A stretch of 44,637 bases of DNA, from contig LUZC01000002.1 of NCBI GenBank assembly GCA_001603505.1, forward strand, positions 1 to 44,637, written 5' to 3'. Made by a program: the position numbers and the translations under genes. Of this stretch, positions 9,376 to 17,547 are shown piece after piece. This DNA comes from Bacteroidales bacterium Bact_11. GTDB lineage: Bacteria; Bacteroidota; Bacteroidia; Bacteroidales; UBA932. Each line of letters begins with the position of its first letter. The stretch's first letter is position 1. The notes under the pieces are model-generated. The model saw only the letters and a list, made by a program, of their open reading frames with translations, was not told the DNA's origin and did not search any database.

Positions 9376-11484
9376 TCAATAACGATAGGGGATTTTCTGA
9401 AGCGACTCCTCGGCCGAACTGCCGCCGTAGAGGAGTTCCCAGTCTCCCTTGAGCGGGACCATCTTGCTGGCTTCGGGCGACCAGGAAAGGAAGGTTTTGT
9501 CCGTCAGGGGGATCTTCACGAGTACGGTCTCTCCGGCCGGGATGCGGACGCGACGGAAGCCGCGGAGCGATTTCAGCGGCCCTTCGGGGTCGGCGGGACG
9601 GCGGACGTAGAGCTGGACCACCTCGTCGGCGTCGCTGTCGCCCGTGTTCGTCACAGGAATTTCCAGCGCGTCTTTGCGTACGCGGGCCTCCCCGTATGCA
9701 AACGACGTATAACTGAGACCATATCCGAAAGGATAGAGCGGATCTCCTTCAAAGTAACGGTAGGTGCGGCCCTTCATCGCATAATCCTCATAGTCGGGCA
9801 CCTGGCTGATGTTCCGGTAGAACGTGACGGGCAGTTTCCCGGAGGGTGCTGCATCGCCGAACAGGATATTGGCCAGGGCGGTGCCGCCTTCTTGACCGGG
9901 ATACCACGCCTGGACGATGGCGTCGCAGGTTTCCGTCTCGGGCTCCAGGCCCATTGCCGAACCGGAGAAATTCACCAGCACGACTTTCTTGCCGGCTTGG
10001 TGGAGCGCTGCCAGCAGCTGCCGCTGGATGGCGGGCAGTTCGATGTCGGTGCGGTCGCCGCCCCGGAATCCGGGCAGTTCGACCGGCATTTCCTCGCCTT
10101 CGATCCGCGGCGAGATGCCGCCGGCGAAGACCACGATGTCGATGCCTTCCAGCTGCTTGAGAATGGCGGCGATATCCTTGTCGGACAAGGGTTCCGGGCT
10201 GACGAGTTCACAGCCGTGGATTGTCGGCAGGTCGGGAATCCGGTCCCGGAGCGCATCGGCCAGCGTGACGGTAAACTCGGGGATGGCGTTGTAGTTGCCC
10301 CAGAGCATCTCCCGGTCGTCGGCGTTCGGGCCTACGAGCGCGATCCGGGCATCGGCCGCCAGCGGCAGGATGCCGTCCCGGTTCTGCAGCAGGACGATGG
10401 ATTCTTCCGCCATCTTGCGTGCCAGCGCCCGGTGCTCCTCCCCTTCCAGAATATCGTCGTCCAGCCCGGCCCAGGGCTCATTGTTGCGGTCGAGTTCTCC
10501 CAGCCGGATACGGGCAGCCAGGATGCGGGTCAGCGCAGGATCCAGCTCCGATTCGTCGAGCAGGCCCGCGGCGACCGTTTCGGGGATGTGCCGGTACGAT
10601 TCTCCGCAATTGAGGTCGGTTCCGGCACGGACAGCCTCGGATACGGCGTGTTCCACATCTTCGTTGTAACCGTGACGTCCCGGCATGAAGAAGTCGTGGA
10701 TGGCCCAGCAGTCGGAAACCACCAGGCCCTTGAAGCCCCATTCTCCGCGGAGCAAGGTATCGATCAGATAGGTGTTGGCGCCGCAGGGAACACCGCGGAA
10801 GCGGTTGTAGGCGATCATTACCTCCTGTACGTTTGCTTTGGTCACCAGATCTTTGAAGGCGGGAAGATAGGTCTCCCGCAGGTCGCGTTCGCTCACTTCG
10901 GCGTCGAAACTGTGCCGGTTCCATTCCGGTCCCGAGTGGACGGCGAAGTGTTTGGCGCAGGCGTGCGTCTTGTGCACAGGCGCATCCGGGTCGCCCTGCA
11001 GGCCCCGGACCACAGCCATGCCGAGCTGTCCGGTGAGATAGGGATCTTCTCCGTATGTCTCCATGCCGCGTCCCCAGCGCGGGTCACGGAAAATGTTGAT
11101 GTTGGGTGTCCAGAAGGTGAGTCCCTGGTACCAGCCGGATTCTCCGTCGGCAAGCGCCTGGCGGTGCTTAATGCGTGCCTCGTCGCTCACGGCCGTGAAA
11201 ACTTCCTTCAGGAGCGGCTCGTCGAAAGAAGCCGCCATGCCGATGGGTTGCGGGAAGGTGGTTGCCTTGCCGTTGCGGGCCACGCCATGCAGCGCTTCGT
11301 TCCACCAGTTGTAGGGCAGGATGCCCACCGATTCGGCGCCCGGGGAGTCATAGCGCATCAGGGCGGTTTTCTCTTCAAGGGAGAGTTTGGGAATGATCAG
11401 CCGGGCCTGTTCTTCCGGCGTGGGGTTGTGGTGACAGGCTGCCGCCGCGAAGGCCAGTGCCGCGAGAAGGAGTATCTTTTTCAT
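9376..11484 (-). CDS. Glycoside hydrolase family 3 lipoprotein (beta-xylosidase/beta-glucosidase-like)
   Basis: A 702-residue GH3 enzyme. It begins with a lipoprotein signal peptide (MKKILLLAAL..., lipobox AAAC, cysteine 17), so it is anchored in the periplasm or outer membrane. The N-terminal TIM-barrel has YNWWNEALHG, DPRWGRGMETYGEDP, the KHF substrate-binding triad (178-180) and VVSDCW, in which D258 is the expected nucleophile. The (alpha/beta)6 domain and a C-terminal fibronectin III-like domain (about 620-702) follow. The NWWNEALHG pattern is most like the bacterial beta-xylosidase branch, but GH3 also covers beta-glucosidases and arabinofuranosidases, so the substrate is open. The start at 11484 overlaps the esterase stop (ATGA). 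It is encoded second in the rhamnose operon, suggesting it acts on rhamnose-bearing glycosides. Confidence 0.9.
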   Translation of the reverse strand: MKKILLLAALAFAAAACHHNPTPEEQARLIIPKLSLEEKTALMRYDSPGAESVGILPYNWWNEALHGVARNGKATTFPQPIGMAASFDEPLLKEVFTAVSDEARIKHRQALADGESGWYQGLTFWTPNINIFRDPRWGRGMETYGEDPYLTGQLGMAVVRGLQGDPDAPVHKTHACAKHFAVHSGPEWNRHSFDAEVSERDLRETYLPAFKDLVTKANVQEVMIAYNRFRGVPCGANTYLIDTLLRGEWGFKGLVVSDCWAIHDFFMPGRHGYNEDVEHAVSEAVRAGTDLNCGESYRHIPETVAAGLLDESELDPALTRILAARIRLGELDRNNEPWAGLDDDILEGEEHRALARKMAEESIVLLQNRDGILPLAADARIALVGPNADDREMLWGNYNAIPEFTVTLADALRDRIPDLPTIHGCELVSPEPLSDKDIAAILKQLEGIDIVVFAGGISPRIEGEEMPVELPGFRGGDRTDIELPAIQRQLLAALHQAGKKVVLVNFSGSAMGLEPETETCDAIVQAWYPGQEGGTALANILFGDAAPSGKLPVTFYRNISQVPDYEDYAMKGRTYRYFEGDPLYPFGYGLSYTSFAYGEARVRKDALEIPVTNTGDSDADEVVQLYVRRPADPEGPLKSLRGFRRVRIPAGETVLVKIPLTDKTFLSWSPEASKMVPLKGDWELLYGGSSAEESLQKIPYRY

Positions 11485-13154
11485 GGATGATAGATGAGTT
11501 TCTTGGTCTGAGGATCGCGGCTGTAATGCTTGAAGAAGTCCCATGCGATGCGGGCGGCGGGCATGAAGTTCCAGTGGCCATAGTCCATCACGGCCACGAG
11601 TTTGATGAGCGGCACCTCGCCCTTGTAGAGCTGGCCCGTTTCCATCACGATGCCCTCGCCTTTGTTGGTGCGGATGGTCTCGCGGTCGCGCAGCGGCTGG
11701 CCGAATACCGGCCAGGTGGCGAAGTCCATCTGGTCCACGACTTCCATCCCGTTCATCTGTTCATACGCATTCCAGGCGTTGAGGTAGCTGTTGCCCTTCC
11801 AATTGTCGGGGGTCATATAGGGAACGGTGGTGTCCATCGTGCCGAACACCGAGCAGTAGGCCGTCTCCACAGCGCCGCGCTTTTGGGTGGCCTCGCTCCA
11901 GATGGCCTCGAAGGTCGGGAACGGCCCGATCCAGTGGCCCGTGAACAGCGCGCCGGAATTGCCGCCGACAGCCGCAAAGACGTGCGACTTCTTGACGCCC
12001 AGCGCCGTGGCGGTCATCGACCCGGCCGAGAGCCCGTGCGCATAGATGCGCGAAGGGTCGAGCTGGGGATACTGGGCAAGCAGGATGGCAAGTACGCTCT
12101 CAATGCCGTCGTGGCCCATGGCCTGGTAGTTCGGCGTGCCCTGCCATTCCATCTCCACCACGAAGAAGCGGTCTTCCGCGGCTACCTGCAGGAAGCCCGA
12201 GGTTTCGGCCTGGGTGCGCGGGTCGTTGGTGTTTCCGTGGAGCAGCACGACCACCGGGACGCTGTGTTCCGGTGCGCCTTCCATCAGTTCCTCGGGCCAG
12301 TATTCGTACCAGAGGTACTTCGGTCCGTCAAGCGTGCGCTGGCGGAACACGGCGGAATACTCCACGATCTTGCGCTGGATGCCCAGCCGCTCCCATTCCA
12401 GATAAGGCTCGAGTTCGTAGGGTCCGTATTGGCCGAACTTCGCGCCTTCGTAGTGCGTATGCTTGTAGTTGTTGAAGCGGAAATTGTGCGAGAAGAGTCT
12501 TTCCCACGCCTCGGCGAAGAAGGCGCCGGGCTCCGTGGCGTCGGAAACAACCACTCGGAGCAGCGGCTCGTCCGCCGCCTTTTCAGCGTTGAGGGCTTTG
12601 TATTGTTTGGCGACCTTGGCCGCATTCTTTCCGCTCACGAAGGCCGGCACGCCGTAAGATGAGAAGCCCTTCGGCAGTTTGGCCGGCTTGCCGTCGAGCG
12701 TGGCAATGCCGGCGATGTGGTCGCCCGCCCTGAGGGCCAGCACCTGGTTGACGAAGGTGGCGCCGTTGCCCAGCCCGATGACTTTCAGATTGCCGCTCCG
12801 GGCCCGGTTGAACAGTTCCACGAATGCTTCGAAATCCTTCCCGGCGTCATACGTTTCGCCGACAGGATTGATGACGAAAGCCGTGCCGAAGTTTTCGTCG
12901 AGCACGGGCTGCATCCCGAACGCATCGATCAGCGCCTCGGCGGCATCCTTGTCGAGCGCCGTATCGGGATAGATGAAGAACGTCGGCGCATTGTTGTACG
13001 ACCGTCCTTCAGCCCGCGTCGGCCCGCCGAACGACACGGCAATCGTCCCGCGCCGGACGCAGGCCACTTGTTCCGGAAGGCCCCCCGGTTGTGCCGCCGC
13101 CGACGTCAAGGAAAGCAGTGGGAATATCAGCAGTAAATAGAGGACTTTTTTCAT
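11481..13154 (-). CDS. Secreted esterase/depolymerase-like alpha/beta hydrolase with a degenerate first domain
   Basis: A 557-residue exported protein with a type I signal peptide (about 1-21, ending SAAAQ). The C-terminal half resembles the PHB-depolymerase/feruloyl-esterase class: VVVLLHGN near 301-308, nucleophile elbow GLSAG with S376, GTMD with D441 and YGH with H527 form a plausible catalytic triad. The N-terminal half (about 35-210) has an alpha/beta-hydrolase-like pattern but its elbow reads GLGNG (127-131), a glycine in place of serine, so it is probably non-catalytic. It is the first gene of the rhamnose operon and overlaps the GH3 start by 4 bases. A role in removing acyl groups from plant glycans or glycosides is an inference. 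The ATG at 13152-13154 is chosen because the signal peptide begins there. Confidence 0.78.
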   Translation of the reverse strand: MKKVLYLLLIFPLLSLTSAAAQPGGLPEQVACVRRGTIAVSFGGPTRAEGRSYNNAPTFFIYPDTALDKDAAEALIDAFGMQPVLDENFGTAFVINPVGETYDAGKDFEAFVELFNRARSGNLKVIGLGNGATFVNQVLALRAGDHIAGIATLDGKPAKLPKGFSSYGVPAFVSGKNAAKVAKQYKALNAEKAADEPLLRVVVSDATEPGAFFAEAWERLFSHNFRFNNYKHTHYEGAKFGQYGPYELEPYLEWERLGIQRKIVEYSAVFRQRTLDGPKYLWYEYWPEELMEGAPEHSVPVVVLLHGNTNDPRTQAETSGFLQVAAEDRFFVVEMEWQGTPNYQAMGHDGIESVLAILLAQYPQLDPSRIYAHGLSAGSMTATALGVKKSHVFAAVGGNSGALFTGHWIGPFPTFEAIWSEATQKRGAVETAYCSVFGTMDTTVPYMTPDNWKGNSYLNAWNAYEQMNGMEVVDQMDFATWPVFGQPLRDRETIRTNKGEGIVMETGQLYKGEVPLIKLVAVMDYGHWNFMPAARIAWDFFKHYSRDPQTKKLIYHP

Positions 13155-13297
13155 AGAAAACAAATTCAGACTACCAAGTTACGAGTAATTTTGCAAATGC
13201 GGCTTTATTTTTGCGACTTTCCGTGCCCGAAACCGCCGTTCATGTTGTTCTATAAAATCCGGACGCAAGTTTTCGGGGTTTTCTGCATTATAAGAGT
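13155..13297. other. Divergent intergenic region, rhamnose operon / DUF4249 gene
   Basis: 143 bases between the divergent starts of the esterase and the DUF4249-like gene. On the plus strand there are two -7-like motifs (TAATTTTG 13186-13193; TATTTTTG 13206-13213) but no well-spaced -33. On the minus strand the best candidate, TAACTTGG, deviates from consensus. A weak core promoter would fit an activator-dependent sugar operon, but I see no clear operator repeat. Confidence 0.4.
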
Positions 13298-14443
13298 ATG
13301 AATCGTTTTGTTTTCCTCCTTCTGATCGGATTGGCGGAACTGTGTCCCGCTTGCGTGGAATATGTCAATCTCAATACGGAGGATCCGCGGGAGGTGGTGG
13401 TAGGCTGCATCCTGCGCGATACGACCGTGCAGGAGCTGGAGTTGCTCTGGACGGCACAAAATGACGATAGAGGTCCGTTGGAGCGGATTCGCGAGGCGGA
13501 TGCGGTGCTGGTGCGGCTGGGTTCCGACGGCGAGCGGGAAATGGGCGCATTTGCTTGCGGATCGGATGGCATCTGGCGCTTGGATTATCGTCCGGAAGCG
13601 GGTGTTTCATACAGGCTGAATGTATCTGTCGCAGGGCAGTCGGTTTCGGCGGAAACCCGGATGCCGCACGGGTTCCGCGTCGAGACAGTCCCGAACCCCA
13701 TCCTGATTGCTTTTCCGAGTTACGTTTCAAGACATCATTATCCTTCCCGGCAAATCACGGCGGACGACGCGGAGGCTTTTCCCCTTGTAGCTTGGTTCAC
13801 AGGGGAAGAGGGGTTGGTTCAGCGGGTAGTTTCTTCCCACGAACAGACCGATTGCTTCAACAGCCTCAATGAAGGCAACCGTTTCCTGTTGGGCGTGATG
13901 GAATGGGAAATGAACGGAACTATCTATCTGGTCGATAAGAGCCCGGAACTATTGGAAGAAAGCGATTACATAAAACGACCCTTTCATGACAAGATAGCCG
14001 TCATTTCACAGAATAAGGGGTACGAAAACAACTACTATCATCCTGCGGTACAAACGGGTTTTTCCAGTACGGCGGACCAAGGGCATATTCGTACCCTTAT
14101 CAGACGCCATCCCGAATACGGCGCATACGAGAAAGACTGGATGGTCTGGGGACCGGATTTCGATATCTGGCCCGCCACCGGAGAATCAGCCTCTGTATTG
14201 CATATCCAGCGTCCTTCCGCGGAATTGCTGGCTTATCTGAAAGAGGTCGTCTCCATGACGGCCAAGACGGATGATATCGATTTCACCCAAGTCTTCTCTC
14301 AGAAAACGCCCTATACCAACATTCGTGGCGGCCGAGGCATCTTCGGCGCCTCGACCGAATACGTGGAAGACTATTCGGACTATGACGAGCGGATGACGGC
14401 GTTTTACCAAAAAATCTTCGATGATGAGTTCCCGAATCTATAG
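13298..14443 (+). CDS. DUF4249-like lipoprotein paired with a TonB receptor
   Basis: A 381-residue exported protein with a hydrophobic N-terminus ending in CPAC, a possible but atypical lipobox with cysteine 19. After it comes a pattern typical of the Bacteroidetes DUF4249 family: a VVVGCILRD strand, a domain with NVSVAGQSVSAETRMP, and a long C-terminal region of mixed strands. Such proteins are regularly encoded next to TonB-dependent receptors and are presumed to be surface partners; no biochemical function is established that I know of. The reading frame overlaps the downstream receptor by 23 bases, so the two are translated together. The family call rests on general pattern and context. 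Confidence 0.65.
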   Translation: MNRFVFLLLIGLAELCPACVEYVNLNTEDPREVVVGCILRDTTVQELELLWTAQNDDRGPLERIREADAVLVRLGSDGEREMGAFACGSDGIWRLDYRPEAGVSYRLNVSVAGQSVSAETRMPHGFRVETVPNPILIAFPSYVSRHHYPSRQITADDAEAFPLVAWFTGEEGLVQRVVSSHEQTDCFNSLNEGNRFLLGVMEWEMNGTIYLVDKSPELLEESDYIKRPFHDKIAVISQNKGYENNYYHPAVQTGFSSTADQGHIRTLIRRHPEYGAYEKDWMVWGPDFDIWPATGESASVLHIQRPSAELLAYLKEVVSMTAKTDDIDFTQVFSQKTPYTNIRGGRGIFGASTEYVEDYSDYDERMTAFYQKIFDDEFPNL

Positions 14444-16514
14444 TCTTGGTATCCCGGCGGGATGCCTTTTGTTCCTGTGCCTGCTGCTCCCGGCAGGCAG
14501 CGCATGGGCGCAGGAACCGGTAACCCGTCGCGACACGCTGGTGGAATCCCAGATCGTCGCCCGCCGCTCGACGGAAGGCCTGTCCTTCTACCGCATCGAC
14601 GCAGCTCGGCTTTCCCGTCTGATTACCCCCATGGGAGAAGCAGATGTTGTCAAGCAGGTCCAGCGCCTGCCGGGTGTTTCGTTTACAATGGAAGGGACAT
14701 CCGCCTTCAGCGTCCGGGGCGGCAATATGGGCAACAACCAGCTTTCGCTCGACGGCGTAACGCTGTACGGCATCTCGCATCTGCTGGGCCTGACGACCGT
14801 CGTCCCTTCCGAGATTCTCTCCGATACGGAGTTCTGTGTCGGCGGTTTTGAAAGCGGAGACGGGAACCTCCTGTCGTCGCATATCCGGATGAAATCGGCC
14901 GACGGCGATTTCCAACGCGTCAAGGGAACGCTGTCGCTCAGTAATCTCATGGCTTCCTCGTTCGTCACAACTCCCATCGTGAAGGAGAAATTGTCAGCCA
15001 CCGTATCTGCCCGCTGGTCGCCCGTCCAGCTGGAATACAATGCACTTGCGAAGCGACTGATTAAAGAAGAAAGCGGCCTTCCGCGCTCCATCCGGGCCGG
15101 GGTCTACGACCTCTATGGAAAATTGGACTGGCGGCCTGCGGAGCATCACCAGCTTTCCCTGTCCTGGCTGCGGACGGACGACAACTACGCCTTTGCCGGC
15201 GCCGGCGGCGCGTCCCGGGACAACCTGGAATGGAGCAACAACTTGATTCTCCTGCATTGGAAGGGTGAAATGAACCGACGGCTGTCCCTCTCGGCCGATG
15301 TGTCGGCCAATATATTCGGATCGATACAGATGCAGGACCGGACCCTCAATGCGAATGTGCAAAACACTTCGCTCGGTGTCCAGTCCCGCGTCCAGGAATA
15401 CCGGGCTGCTGTTACGGCCGACCTGGCATTGACAAAGCCTTGGTCGATTCGCATGGGCGCGGATTTCCGCCGTACCGCTTTCAATCCCGCCGTCATGAAG
15501 TCAGTCGGAAGCCATGCTGACGATTGGACGGGTGCCGACCGAAGCAATCTGGCCGTCCTCCACGGCCAGCTATCCTACGAAACGTCCCGTATGCTGGCCC
15601 GTCTGGCGCTCCGGCTCAATGGTTTCCAGTCAGACGACGGATTCCGGCTGCTCGTGCCCGAATGGCGTCTCCGTCTCAATTACTATTTCAACAACTGGCT
15701 GGGCGTGGAAGGCACCTACGACCGGATGGCGCAGTTCTATCATACGCTGGAAGGTACGCCCACGGGCATCACGCTCGATATGATCGTTCCCGCCGGAGCG
15801 TATGCGGAGCCCGAAAAAGCGGACCAGGTTTACCTGGGCCTGATGGCACACGATAACCGGGGCTGGTCGTTTTCTGCCGGCGGCTATGTGAAATGGATGT
15901 CCGGCCTGGTGTATTACGCAGATGCTGGACAGTTCTTCAATCTGGGAACCCTGGGGTGGGAAGAAAACCTGGACATCGGAACCGGACGCTCGTACGGCCT
16001 GGAACTGCTGCTGCAGAAGAATGAGGGACCTCTTACAGGACATCTGGCCTACACGCTTTCCAAGACCGACCGTACCTTCCCCGGCATCAACGACGGGCAG
16101 CCGTTCCCCTACAAATTCGACCGCCGGCACATGCTCAATGCTGACGCCGGCTATCGTTTTGCCGAAAAACAGGCTTTCTCGCATGGCGTCTCCGCGGCCT
16201 TTACCTGTACGAGCGGGCACTATGAAACCCTGCAGGCAGGTTGGTATCTCCCTTATGGGCTTCCGGTCGATAAGGCCTTGACTTATTACACGCATCCCAA
16301 CAATTACCGGCTGCCGGCCTACATCCGGCTCGACCTCTCCTACAACATGACGATCAAAGGGGAACATGCCCGGCACGACATCACGGTGGGCGTGTATAAT
16401 GTCCTGAACCGGCACAATGCCTATTCTCTCACTTGGGACGCGGAAGCCGGCCGCTGGAAGCAGTTGAGCATCCTCCCCATCATGCCCAGCTTGAAGTACG
16501 CCCTGTCCTTCTGA
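14421..16514 (+). CDS. TonB-dependent outer-membrane receptor partnered with the DUF4249-like protein
   Basis: A 697-residue receptor with a signal peptide (cleavage after SAWA, about residue 30) and a plug domain containing VVKQVQRLPGV, FSVRGGNMGNNQLSLDG and VYGIS-like segments. A long beta-barrel follows, rich in alternating aromatic/polar strands and ending in LKYALSF, whose terminal phenylalanine is the outer-membrane insertion signal. There is no N-terminal carboxypeptidase-like domain, unlike many Bacteroidetes receptors of this group. Two ATGs in a row (14421 and 14424) are possible starts. It overlaps the preceding gene by 23 bases. The substrate cannot be read; this is not a SusC/SusD pair. 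The gene ends directly before an AT-rich inverted repeat. Confidence 0.85.
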   Translation: MMSSRIYSLGIPAGCLLFLCLLLPAGSAWAQEPVTRRDTLVESQIVARRSTEGLSFYRIDAARLSRLITPMGEADVVKQVQRLPGVSFTMEGTSAFSVRGGNMGNNQLSLDGVTLYGISHLLGLTTVVPSEILSDTEFCVGGFESGDGNLLSSHIRMKSADGDFQRVKGTLSLSNLMASSFVTTPIVKEKLSATVSARWSPVQLEYNALAKRLIKEESGLPRSIRAGVYDLYGKLDWRPAEHHQLSLSWLRTDDNYAFAGAGGASRDNLEWSNNLILLHWKGEMNRRLSLSADVSANIFGSIQMQDRTLNANVQNTSLGVQSRVQEYRAAVTADLALTKPWSIRMGADFRRTAFNPAVMKSVGSHADDWTGADRSNLAVLHGQLSYETSRMLARLALRLNGFQSDDGFRLLVPEWRLRLNYYFNNWLGVEGTYDRMAQFYHTLEGTPTGITLDMIVPAGAYAEPEKADQVYLGLMAHDNRGWSFSAGGYVKWMSGLVYYADAGQFFNLGTLGWEENLDIGTGRSYGLELLLQKNEGPLTGHLAYTLSKTDRTFPGINDGQPFPYKFDRRHMLNADAGYRFAEKQAFSHGVSAAFTCTSGHYETLQAGWYLPYGLPVDKALTYYTHPNNYRLPAYIRLDLSYNMTIKGEHARHDITVGVYNVLNRHNAYSLTWDAEAGRWKQLSILPIMPSLKYALSF

Positions 16515-16530
16515 TTTTTTGTAAAAAATC
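16513..16530. repeat. AT-rich inverted repeat overlapping the TonB receptor stop
   Basis: GATTTTTT and AAAAAATC are perfect 8-base arms around GT. The left arm includes the last bases of the TGA stop. Together with the next repeat this may act as a weak terminator. Confidence 0.4.
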
Positions 16531-16539
16531 CAAAAAGAC

Positions 16540-16556
16540 GAGAATCAATAATTCTC
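16540..16556 (+). terminator. Possible weak terminator hairpin after the TonB receptor
   Basis: GAGAAT and ATTCTC arms around CAATA, with a T-run (16566-16571) nine bases further on. The gap to the T-run and the 6-base AT-rich stem make it a poor intrinsic terminator, so it is listed with low confidence. Confidence 0.3.
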
Positions 16557-16589
16557 ATATCCGAGTTTTTTCTTGAAAAGACTCCGGGT

Positions 16590-16597
16590 TACCTTTG
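16590..16597 (+). promoter_or_regulatory. -7 element of the RhuM-like gene
   Basis: TACCTTTG matches TAnnTTTG; the -33 position is occupied by TTTT (16567-16570) rather than TTTG. Predicted leader is about 16 bases. Confidence 0.5.
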
Positions 16598-16617
16598 TCG
16601 GCACTTAATGGTCTATT

Positions 16618-17466
16618 ATGGAAAAGACAGTGTATCCGACAAAGGTCGAAGAACAGCGTGGGGAAGTTATCCTGTATCAACCGGACGATACGATTCGTCT
16701 GGAGGTCAGGATGGCTGATGAAACGGTGTGGCTGACTCAGGCGCAGATGGCGGAATTGTTTCAGACGACAAGAAGCAACATCACGCTTCATATCGGTCAT
16801 CTCTTTAAAGAAGGAGAGTTGGATCGGTTATCAGTATGTAAGGAATCCTTACTTACTGCTTCAGACAACAAAGTTTACAGAACCACACTGTATAATCTGG
16901 ATGTCATCATTTCTGTCGGTTATCGTGTCAAGAGTATTCAAGGCACTCGTTTTCGCCAGTGGGCCAACCGCGTATTGAAAGAGTACCTTTTGAGGGGATA
17001 TGCCGTAAACCAAAGGGTTGAGCGGTTGGAACAGAGGATGTCGGTCGCAGAAAACAAGATTGACTTTTTCGTCCGTTCTGCGCTTCCGCCGGTTGAGGGT
17101 GTCTTCTACGACGGACAGATCTTCGACGCTTTCCATTTCGTCTCCAATCTGGTCCGTTCTGCCAAAAAAAGAATCATTCTGATTGACAATTATGTGGATG
17201 ATTCCGTGCTTACGCTGCTCGATAAAAGGAAGGTTGGCGTCAGTGCAGAAATCATCACTCGGCCCATTTCCAATCAATTGAAACTCGATCTGACCCGGCA
17301 TAATGCACAATATGCTTCCATAACCCTCAGCCAGAGCTTGCGATACCATGACCGATTCCTTATCATTGACGATGTCGTCTATCATATTGGATCTTCGTTG
17401 AAAGATCTTGGTAAAAAGTTGTTCGCCTTTTCGAAAATGAGTATTACTGTGTCAAACCTGATCTGA
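16618..17466 (+). CDS. RhuM-family DNA-binding protein with phospholipase-D-like C-terminus
   Basis: A 282-residue protein of the RhuM family. The N-terminal winged-helix/ORF6N-like part (about 10-125) contains WLTQAQMAELFQTTRSNIT, then YNLDVIISVGYRV and FRQWANRVLKEYLLRGYAV. The C-terminal part (about 150-275) contains FYDGQIFDAF, IILIDNYVDDSVLTLL and HDRFLIID...YHIGSSLKDLG, a PLD-like fold whose HxK motif is HDR, so classic nuclease activity is uncertain. Such genes occur sporadically in Bacteroidetes and on mobile elements; the Salmonella namesake lies on a pathogenicity island but has no settled function. Base composition is visibly more AT-rich than the neighbours and it stands alone between two unrelated operons, consistent with horizontal acquisition. 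The start ATG at 16618 fits the family N-terminus. Confidence 0.8.
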   Translation: MEKTVYPTKVEEQRGEVILYQPDDTIRLEVRMADETVWLTQAQMAELFQTTRSNITLHIGHLFKEGELDRLSVCKESLLTASDNKVYRTTLYNLDVIISVGYRVKSIQGTRFRQWANRVLKEYLLRGYAVNQRVERLEQRMSVAENKIDFFVRSALPPVEGVFYDGQIFDAFHFVSNLVRSAKKRIILIDNYVDDSVLTLLDKRKVGVSAEIITRPISNQLKLDLTRHNAQYASITLSQSLRYHDRFLIIDDVVYHIGSSLKDLGKKLFAFSKMSITVSNLI

Positions 17467-17485
17467 CAGAACCGGATACTCTCCA

Positions 17486-17516
17486 TTTGAATTCTTGGGA
17501 ATGTTTCGTAACTTTG
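17486..17516 (+). promoter_or_regulatory. Full promoter of the transketolase/sigma operon
   Basis: -33 TTTG (17486-17489) and -7 TAACTTTG (17509-17516) are separated by exactly 19 bases. The predicted start near 17521 gives a 27-base leader to the ATG at 17548. Confidence 0.8.
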
Positions 17517-17547
17517 TTTATTCGTTACGGAAACAATTCTCTCGATT

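Noticed and set aside
9374-9379. TTG start for rhaB two codons upstream
   Set aside because: It overlaps the GH3 stop codon and adds no conserved residues; the ATG at 9373 is a natural start. The same reasoning rejects the TTG upstream of rhaD (5353) and of the Spy-like gene (20341).
13155-13297. AraC-type operator or consensus promoter for the rhamnose operon
   Set aside because: No direct or inverted repeat of useful length and no TAnnTTTG on the minus strand; only a deviating TAACTTGG was found.
17491-17505. Small inverted repeat ATTC-TTGG-GAAT inside the transketolase promoter spacer
   Set aside because: Four-base arms are too short to distinguish from chance.
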